A program made the translations under genes and the position numbers. The notes under the pieces are model-generated. The model had not been told where the DNA came from, made no database searches, and worked only from the letters and a program-made list of their open reading frames with translations. From Gammaproteobacteria bacterium (GTDB lineage Bacteria; Pseudomonadota; Gammaproteobacteria; Steroidobacterales; Steroidobacteraceae), in NCBI GenBank assembly GCA_025355645.1, contig JANXZG010000080.1, forward strand, positions 29,283 through 93,282: a stretch of DNA of 64,000 bases, read 5' to 3'. This document shows, piece after piece, positions 58,512 through 64,000 of the stretch (position 1 is the stretch's first letter; the number at the start of each line of letters is the position of its first letter).

Positions 58512-59431
58512 TCCGCAGGATTACTGGCCTCACCGTTTTTGCAGGACTTGCCCTCGTATTAGCCGCTTGCGGCAAGCAGCAGGCAAGCAGTTCAACCGCT
58601 AGCACGACGGCGGCGCGCTCAGTCCCGGCTGTCGCCGAAGCGGCACCTGCGCCCGCCGCGACCAAGGAGCGGCCAGCCGGCGCGAGGGAGACGGAATCCT
58701 CAACGATCACCCGCATCAACGAGGATGGATCGGAATCGGTCGAAGATACCAGCAGTGACAACGGCACGCGCAACTCGATGCTCGCGGCAGTCGCTTCGAC
58801 CGTCAGCTCGACGGCCACGGCAGCAACGACCCTCGCCGGGCCCACACTGTGGCAGGAAGGCGTGAACTACACGCGCCTGGTCCCGGCGCAGCCCACGTCC
58901 GCGCCAGCGGGGCAAGTCGAGGTCCTGGAGTTTTTCTGGTACGCCTGCCCGCACTGCTACGCGCTCGATCCGTTGGTCGAGGCGTGGAAAAAGACCAAGC
59001 CGTCCTATATCAGCTTCTCGCGTGAACATGTCATGTGGAATGATAGCGATCGCTCGCTGGCTCGGCTGTTTTACACCCTGCAGAGCATGGGCAAGATCGA
59101 TGAGATGCACAACGAGGTCTTCAAGGAACTCCATGTCAACCTGCGCCCGCTGACCGACGCCGGCAACGATGAGCACAAGAGCGAGGAGATGCAGACGGCG
59201 TTCGTGGTCAAGCATGGAATATCAGCGGCGGACTTCAAGAGCGCATATCACTCTTTCGCAGTCGAGACGGCCATGCAGCGCGGCGACCAGCTGTGGCAGC
59301 GCTACCGGATCCAGGCCGTGCCGACCTTCGTCATCAATGGCAAGTTCATTGCCGATATCGCCACCGCGAAGGGCGAGGATAAGCTGCTCTCGCTGATAAC
59401 TGACCTGGCGGCAACCGAACACAAGCGGTGA
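58508..59431 (+). CDS. dsbA: DsbA-family disulfide oxidoreductase with lipoprotein-like N-terminus
   Basis: 307 residues. The C-terminal 190 form a DsbA thioredoxin fold with active site CPHC at residues 147-150 (FFWYACPHCYALDP) and the cis-Pro region IQAVPTFVINGKF. It would oxidise cysteine pairs in secreted proteins. Ordinary DsbA has about 210 residues; here a lipobox-like LVLAAC (C21) and about 100 low-complexity residues precede the domain, suggesting membrane anchoring on a flexible tether. Coupled to cytochrome c4 by ATGA overlap. Confidence 0.9.
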   Translation: MIRRITGLTVFAGLALVLAACGKQQASSSTASTTAARSVPAVAEAAPAPAATKERPAGARETESSTITRINEDGSESVEDTSSDNGTRNSMLAAVASTVSSTATAATTLAGPTLWQEGVNYTRLVPAQPTSAPAGQVEVLEFFWYACPHCYALDPLVEAWKKTKPSYISFSREHVMWNDSDRSLARLFYTLQSMGKIDEMHNEVFKELHVNLRPLTDAGNDEHKSEEMQTAFVVKHGISAADFKSAYHSFAVETAMQRGDQLWQRYRIQAVPTFVINGKFIADIATAKGEDKLLSLITDLAATEHKR

Positions 59432-59820
59432 GCGCGCTCGTCAGGCACCAGGGCGGCTGCCATTGCGGCCGCGTGCGCTTTGCGGTGCTCGCCCCGGCGA
59501 TTCTCGACATCGAGGACTGTAATTGCTCGATCTGCAGCATGTCGGGCTTCCTGCATCTGATCGTTACTGCAGAGCATTTCGAGTTGCTGCGCGGTGCGGA
59601 CGCTCTGACCACCTACACGTTCAACACCGGCACGGCAAAACACCTGTTTTGCAGCACTTGCGGCAGCAAGGCATACTATATACCGCGTTCGCATCCTGAC
59701 GGATTCAGTGTGAACGTACGCTGCATCGATGCCGGAACGATCGAGAAAATAAAGGTCCACCCGGTCGATGGCCGGCAGTGGGAAAAAGCGTTCCCGCAAG
59801 GGCGCGGGGATTTCCGTTAA
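59428..59820 (+). CDS. GFA-family (CENP-V/glutathione-dependent formaldehyde-activating-like) protein
   Basis: 130 residues. Zinc-binding cysteines are in GGCHCGRVRF, CNCSICSMSG and LFCSTCGSKAYY, the standard GFA arrangement. GFA proteins are named after an enzyme reported to bind glutathione and formaldehyde, but most members have no proven activity. The GTG start overlaps the dsbA stop. Confidence 0.9.
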   Translation: MSALVRHQGGCHCGRVRFAVLAPAILDIEDCNCSICSMSGFLHLIVTAEHFELLRGADALTTYTFNTGTAKHLFCSTCGSKAYYIPRSHPDGFSVNVRCIDAGTIEKIKVHPVDGRQWEKAFPQGRGDFR

Positions 59821-59843
59821 CCGCTCCCCCTTAATAAGTTAAG

Positions 59844-59869
59844 CGGTCGTCGCGGCGCGACGACGACCG
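59844..59869. repeat. GC-rich inverted repeat after the GFA gene
   Basis: CGGTCGTCG (59844-59852) and CGACGACCG (59861-59869) form a 9-bp stem with an 8-base loop. There is no T-run, so it is a possible 3' end stabiliser or weak terminator. Confidence 0.4.
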
Positions 59870-59992
59870 TCGCGTGCGGTGCCCTGCGCGCCGCGCTACT
59901 GCAGAAAATCGTGAGACTGGTCTCAAGCGCGGCGGACAACTGGGCGCAGGCTGTAGTTGCAGTATCCCGCTGCTTGGACGGCAAGGTGGACG

Positions 59993-60589
59993 ATGTTCGC
60001 GACTTTTTGCCCTGTCGATCCGGAGAATGGTCCCGGCCTGCGCCGCGCGCTAGTGGCGTTCGTGGGGATCGCCGTCATCGGCATGGCGCCCGCAAGGGCT
60101 GCCGACTGGGACTGCGCAGCGACGGCCCCGGGCTTGCGCATGCCGGACCCCCTGCTGTCGCTGCGTGATATGTATCCGGATCTGGCATCCTGGTCTGCCA
60201 CACCGGAGCCGCCCCGTGAATTCCAGCCGCGCGCCCGCTCTTTATCTGGCTGGTCGCCCGATGCAGGCCTGCATAGTTCAGGCGTCATGGAGCGTCGCGC
60301 AGACCTGCCGCAGACCAATGCCTGGCAGAGGCTCGGGGATTTTCGTTCTGACGATGGAATCAGGCTGCTGACTGTGTGGCAAACCGCCGATAGCACGCTT
60401 GCCGTGCTGCAGGGAAAACATGGTGGTGCCTCATTGCAGTGGACGAGCCATTCCCTGAATCGGGGCGGGGCATCACGCGGCCTGCTCGATCACCTGTTCT
60501 CGACGGCCCACGGCATGCGGGTACCCGTGCGCCCTGCAGGTAATGCGACTGCCACCGCTCCGCTCGCCTCGCGCTTCGCCACCCCCTGA
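59993..60589 (+). CDS. Hypothetical secreted protein
   Basis: 198 residues. After a 15-20 residue charged lead, a hydrophobic segment (LVAFVGIAVIGMAPARAAD) looks like a signal peptide. The mature part has one Cys pair candidate (WDCAATAPG) and a beta-like domain (IRLLTVWQTADSTLAVLQGK, LQWTSHSLN). No family recognised. The start at 59993 is chosen to place the signal sequence near the N-terminus; an ATG at 59957 is also open. Confidence 0.55.
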   Translation: MFATFCPVDPENGPGLRRALVAFVGIAVIGMAPARAADWDCAATAPGLRMPDPLLSLRDMYPDLASWSATPEPPREFQPRARSLSGWSPDAGLHSSGVMERRADLPQTNAWQRLGDFRSDDGIRLLTVWQTADSTLAVLQGKHGGASLQWTSHSLNRGGASRGLLDHLFSTAHGMRVPVRPAGNATATAPLASRFATP

Positions 60590-60596
60590 CCATTTA

Positions 60597-60775
60597 CTAC
60601 TCCGTCGGCCATCCGGGCGACCGAAAGGCATATCCGTCGCTTGGCTTGAAGCCGTAAAACATCATCCGCTCCGTCGGCAGGTAGGCGTCGGATGCTGACA
60701 GAATGGCAGCGATGAACTTCGCGGCAGGCGCCGCGGCGTTGCCTGCGCGGGTGCAATGTAAGACCGTCAGTGCGT
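60597..60775 (-). pseudogene. Coding-like gene fragment
   Basis: A 58-codon open frame without an ATG ends in a stop at 60597-60599. Its peptide (KFIAAILSASDAYLPTERMM, then FYGFKPSDGYAFRSPGW) has a protein-like composition and looks like the C-terminus of a longer protein. An in-frame stop lies just upstream. Parent family not recognised. Confidence 0.3.
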
Positions 60776-60794
60776 ACTAGCGGGAGATCGGTTC

Positions 60795-61472
60795 ATGTCC
60801 AGGTTACGCGCCCATGCCTTGGGTATTTCGATCGACGGATTCGGCGCCGGTCTTAACCAGAGCCTCGATCATCCGCTCGGCGTTGGCGGCATGGCGCTGC
60901 ATGAATGGGTCTTTGCCACCCGGATGTTCCACCAGATGTTCGGGCGCGACGGGGGCAGCACCGGTGTCGACAACGATTTTGCCGAGCGAGGCTTTGCCAA
61001 CATCGGCGCCTGGATCCTTGGTCGCAACATGTTCGGTCCCCTTCGTGGGCCCTGGCCCGATGATGCCTGGAAGGGCTGGTGGGGCGAAAATCCGCCCTAT
61101 CACGTGCCGGTCTTTGTGCTGACCCATCATCCGCGCGCATCGATAGAGATGGCCGGCGGCACGACGTTTCATTTCGTCACCGATGGCATCGAAGCCGCAT
61201 TGAATTTGGCCCGGGATGCGGCGGGAGGCAAGGACGTTCGCGTCGGCGGCGGGGTTGCGACTATCCGCGCCTACCTGCGCGCAAGGCTCATAGATGAGAT
61301 GCACCTGGCGGTCTCGTCAGTGGTGCTCGGCGTCGGTGAGGCTCTGTTCACGGGTCTTGACCTTGTATCGCTCGGCTATCGCTGCACCGAGCACGTGGCA
61401 ACGCCCGCGGCCACCCATGTCATTCTGACCCGCGCCGACGCGGCGGGACGTGCGATCCCCAGCAAGCCGTAG
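60795..61472 (+). CDS. Dihydrofolate reductase family protein (RibD C-terminal-like)
   Basis: 225 residues. A DHFR-like fold starts with LRAHALGISIDGFGAGL. The nucleotide-binding region NIGAWILGRNMFGPLRGPW is followed by PVFVLTHHPRASI, VGGGVATIRAYL and LIDEMHLAVSSVVLGVGEALF. Proteins of this group are probably NADPH-dependent reductases of unknown substrate; it is not the folate enzyme itself. Confidence 0.85.
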   Translation: MSRLRAHALGISIDGFGAGLNQSLDHPLGVGGMALHEWVFATRMFHQMFGRDGGSTGVDNDFAERGFANIGAWILGRNMFGPLRGPWPDDAWKGWWGENPPYHVPVFVLTHHPRASIEMAGGTTFHFVTDGIEAALNLARDAAGGKDVRVGGGVATIRAYLRARLIDEMHLAVSSVVLGVGEALFTGLDLVSLGYRCTEHVATPAATHVILTRADAAGRAIPSKP

Positions 61473-61783
61473 GAGTTCCCTTGGCAACGGTTACTGCCGC
61501 GGCTCCTCGAAGGTTGGGCAGGGCTTCCTGTACTTCACGCCGCTCACGCTGCTCGTCTTTTGGTGCTGCCGAACGGGCATCTGCTCGACATCGCAACCTC
61601 ATTCATGCTGAAAACTGCAGCTAACGCCTTAGCAGATCGCGACCTTCCCGCCGCGGTCTGCGATACCGGTCCACCGGTCGTTCGCGTTCGATCTGGCGCG
61701 TGATCTTTGGAATCCGTTCAGCGGAAGAGTTCGTGGGTTCATGCTGATCTTCGGCGCCGCTACTCCACCCTTGTCGGTTTTTC
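61473..61783. other. Intergenic region
   Basis: 311 bases with no open frame that looks coding on either strand, and no clear hairpin, promoter or repeat. Confidence 0.4.
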
Positions 61784-62731
61784 TTACTTTGCCTGGCCAG
61801 ACTGCGATCGATCGCAGTCCGAGCGCAACCACTGCACCACCGCATCTGCCAATGCGAGGCGATGCGCAGAGAATGATTCGTCATCCTCGAACGTCACCAT
61901 TTGCACCTGTTTGCCGCCTTTCGCGCGGATCTCATTCGCGAGCTGCGTCTCGCGCTCCACGCCTTCATCTGGCGTATCAGCCATCCCCGCAATCAATAGC
62001 AGGGCATGATCCTTCAGTGCACTCGCCTGCGAATCGTAATCCCACTCCGGCGCGTGATCATGCATCTCTCGGATAAGCGAGTAGGCGTTGGCTCTGATGG
62101 GGCCACTGTTTGCATTGGTCGTCGCCTGGTAATACGCCAGTACCTCCGCCAGTTCCTGCGGGTGCGCGCCAAAGCGCTGGGCGACCCATCCCGGGTTCCA
62201 GGCCGCGGGCGTTGCGATGCAGACCCCGGCGGCCTCATGCGCCACGCCCGTGAGCGCGAGCCAGCCGCCGAAGCTGTGGCCGAATACGGCGATACGCGAG
62301 GCATCGATGCGATATTTGGCCGCATTCTTGCCATTGCGGATCCAGGCGAGGACCGCGTTGACGTCCTCCAGCGCGTGCATGAACGTGAAGGTGCCACCTG
62401 AACCAAAGGCGCCCCGATAGTCAAAGTACAGCGCCGCGTAGCCGGCACGCCGTACCGCCTGCGCGATATCAAGGTTGCGCTCATTGCCCGGGTAGCCATG
62501 CAGGAAGAGGACAATCGGGTGCGGACCCGCTCCCCCGGGAAGGTAAATCAGGCCGTTCATCGTGGCCCCGTGGCTGAGAATCCGGATCTCTTGCATCGAT
62601 GCCGGCGGATGCAGCGCCTCCAACGGATCATCCCGGACCGCGTCCTTCTCGATCATGATGCGTGGGGCCGCAATTCCCGGATAGGACATGCCGGAAAGAG
62701 CCAGCACCAAGGCAAAGAGGACTGGTTTCAT
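61784..62731 (-). CDS. Secreted alpha/beta hydrolase (dienelactone hydrolase/S9-like)
   Basis: 315 residues with a signal peptide (cleavage near GIAAP). The oxyanion loop is VLFLHGYPGNERN, the nucleophile elbow is AVFGHSFGGWLAL, Asp is in LIAGMADTPDEG, and the likely His is in FEDDESFSAHRLAL. Substrate unknown; an esterase or peptidase are both possible. The second ATG is used because it gives a normal signal peptide. Confidence 0.85.
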   Translation of the reverse strand: MKPVLFALVLALSGMSYPGIAAPRIMIEKDAVRDDPLEALHPPASMQEIRILSHGATMNGLIYLPGGAGPHPIVLFLHGYPGNERNLDIAQAVRRAGYAALYFDYRGAFGSGGTFTFMHALEDVNAVLAWIRNGKNAAKYRIDASRIAVFGHSFGGWLALTGVAHEAAGVCIATPAAWNPGWVAQRFGAHPQELAEVLAYYQATTNANSGPIRANAYSLIREMHDHAPEWDYDSQASALKDHALLLIAGMADTPDEGVERETQLANEIRAKGGKQVQMVTFEDDESFSAHRLALADAVVQWLRSDCDRSQSGQAK

Positions 62732-62898
62732 GGAAATTCCGTCGTCAGCCAAAGAGCGTCTCGCAAATTATCGTATATCCTGGATGGTCGCTATAGCGCC
62801 CGCGGTTTAGGAGTACCCTTTCACGCATTCGCTCGCCGCAAGGCGGACTCCTCAGGGCACCCATGGCAGCTGAAAACCGGTCAGGCCGCGGAACCACG

Positions 62899-63975
62899 AT
62901 GAAAGCGATCGTCACGACCGGCAATGGCGGGTACGACAAGCTGGTGTACTGCGACGTGCCTGTGCCGCAATTGCTGCCGGGGGAAGTCCTGCTGCAGGTC
63001 CTCGCCGCTGGCGTCAACAACACCGAGATCAACACGCGCGTCGGCTGGTACTCGAAGACCGTCATGACAGACACGGGGAGCGCCGCAGTTGCCGAGGAAA
63101 AGGACGCGGTCCAGAAGAAGGATGGCGGCTGGAATGCCGCGACGCCGTTCCCGTTCATCCAGGGCACCGACTGCTGCGGCCGTGTTGTTGCGGTCGGTCC
63201 GGGAGTCGATGCCAGCCTCAGCGGCGCGCGCGTGCTGGTGCGGCCCTGCATGCGCCCGTCTGGCTTTGGCTCCAGGGAGAACATCTGGATGGGTTCTGAT
63301 TTCGATGGCGCGTTCGCGCAGTTCGTCAAGGTGCGATCATCGGAAATATTCCCGGTTAGTAGCGAGCTGAGCGATGTTGAACTCGGCTCCATTCCCTGCG
63401 CCTATGGGACTGCTGAAAACATGATCCATCGCGCCAAAGTGGCCTCGGGGGAGCACCTCTTGATCACGGGCGCCTCCGGCGGCGTCGGTGCTGCGGCCGT
63501 GCAACTGGCCAAGCGGCGCGGCGCGATCGTGACGGCGATTGCCGGAAAAGCCAAGCACGATCAGGTCCGATCGATCGGAGCAGATCGGATGATCGATCGC
63601 GATGCCGATGTGGTGGCAGCACTAGGGGAGGCTTCCGTGGATGTGGTCGTCGACAACGTTGCCGGGCCTGCATTTGGTAACATGTTGAATGCCCTGAAGC
63701 GAGGCGGCCGGTATGTGTCCTCCGGCGCGATTGGCGGAGCACTGGTGACGCTCGACATGCGCACCTTCTACCTGAAGGATCTGCTGCTGATCGGCTGCAC
63801 CGCGTGGGACGAGCAGGTGTTCCCGAATCTCATCTCGTACATCGAGCAGGGGCAGCTGCGTCCCCTGGTGGCGAGGACATTTCCGCTCGAGCGGATAGCC
63901 GATGCGCAACGCGAGTTCCTCGAAAAAAAGCACGTGGGTAAGTTCGTGCTGATACCTGCGCCGCTGCAGATCTGA
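62899..63975 (+). CDS. Zinc-independent alcohol dehydrogenase / quinone oxidoreductase (MDR family)
   Basis: 358 residues. The N-terminal GroES-like domain (MKAIVTTGNGGYDKL, AGVNNTEINTRVGWY, QGTDCCGRVVAVG) is followed by the Rossmann domain with the NADPH motif ITGASGGVGAAAVQLAKRRGA. The cysteines that bind structural zinc are lacking, as in NADPH:quinone reductases and enoyl reductases of this superfamily. Substrate unknown. Start at 62899 fits the family N-terminus; an ATG at 62863 is also in frame. Confidence 0.87.
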   Translation: MKAIVTTGNGGYDKLVYCDVPVPQLLPGEVLLQVLAAGVNNTEINTRVGWYSKTVMTDTGSAAVAEEKDAVQKKDGGWNAATPFPFIQGTDCCGRVVAVGPGVDASLSGARVLVRPCMRPSGFGSRENIWMGSDFDGAFAQFVKVRSSEIFPVSSELSDVELGSIPCAYGTAENMIHRAKVASGEHLLITGASGGVGAAAVQLAKRRGAIVTAIAGKAKHDQVRSIGADRMIDRDADVVAALGEASVDVVVDNVAGPAFGNMLNALKRGGRYVSSGAIGGALVTLDMRTFYLKDLLLIGCTAWDEQVFPNLISYIEQGQLRPLVARTFPLERIADAQREFLEKKHVGKFVLIPAPLQI

Positions 63976-64000
63976 TTGATGGATGCTGTGTTGGCATACA

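Overview
The window is a GC-rich, gene-dense chromosomal segment from a Gammaproteobacterium. Supporting evidence is the ftsY-ftsE-ftsX-rpoH and polA-engB-cytochrome c4-dsbA gene orders, an LptM-type lipoprotein, heptose-LPS genes (hldE, gmhB), CoaBC/dut/radC/rpmB-rpmG/mutM synteny, and an arginine operon built around an N-acylornithine carbamoyltransferase rather than ornithine carbamoyltransferase. That last trait, with a CIRCE operator at rpoH and an exosortase-E/VPEID-CTERM pair, points to the Xanthomonadales/Nevskiales/Steroidobacter side of the class; this placement is inference. No rRNA, tRNA, CRISPR array, prophage or intact insertion sequence was found.

Layout. 1-0.9 kb: the end of an exosortase E/CAAX-protease fusion facing a tiny VPEID-CTERM substrate. 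1-11.7 kb: housekeeping genes (ppa, cardiolipin synthase-like PLD lipoprotein, trmB, ampG, xthA, pyrE, coaBC, dut, radC, rpmB, rpmG, mutM). 11.7-17.3 kb: one long overlapping minus-strand operon rsmD - small gene - nucleotidyltransferase - coaD - ggt - hldE - gmhB. 17.3-20.8 kb: ftsY, ftsE, ftsX, rpoH, the last under a CIRCE/HrcA operator. 21-24.3 kb: gcdH, a frameshifted ogt, and a rhodanese/TlpA pair. 24.4-30.4 kb: gltBD glutamate synthase. 30.5-35.7 kb: oligopeptidase B, a decayed cytochrome b561, a SPOR lipoprotein, and a short GlpD coupled to an outer-membrane barrel protein. 35.7-39.7 kb: a response regulator with a transmembrane helix and a periplasmic OmpA-like domain, an ABC-2 exporter, and a FlhD-like gene divergent from a FlhC-like gene. 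40.3-44.1 kb: nudC, a WxxGxW-repeat lipoprotein, two histone-H1-like basic proteins and a Yip1 protein. 44.2-52.4 kb: the argR-argG-(P-loop protein)-argC-argD-argF'-argB-argH operon with tandem ARG boxes. 52.4-59.8 kb: FKBP isomerase, OM barrel protein, lptM, polA, a candidate sRNA, engB, cytochrome c4, DsbA and a GFA protein. 60-64 kb: accessory hydrolase, reductase and oxidoreductase genes.

The best candidates for something undescribed are the unknown P-loop protein inside the arginine operon. It sits where other lineages place the glutamate N-acyltransferase, next to a transcarbamylase whose acyl-specificity residue appears to be neither the acetyl nor the succinyl type. Next come the REC-TM-OmpA protein, the split FlhD-like/FlhC-like pair, and a structured, terminator-ended RNA between polA and engB in the Spot 42/ErsA position.
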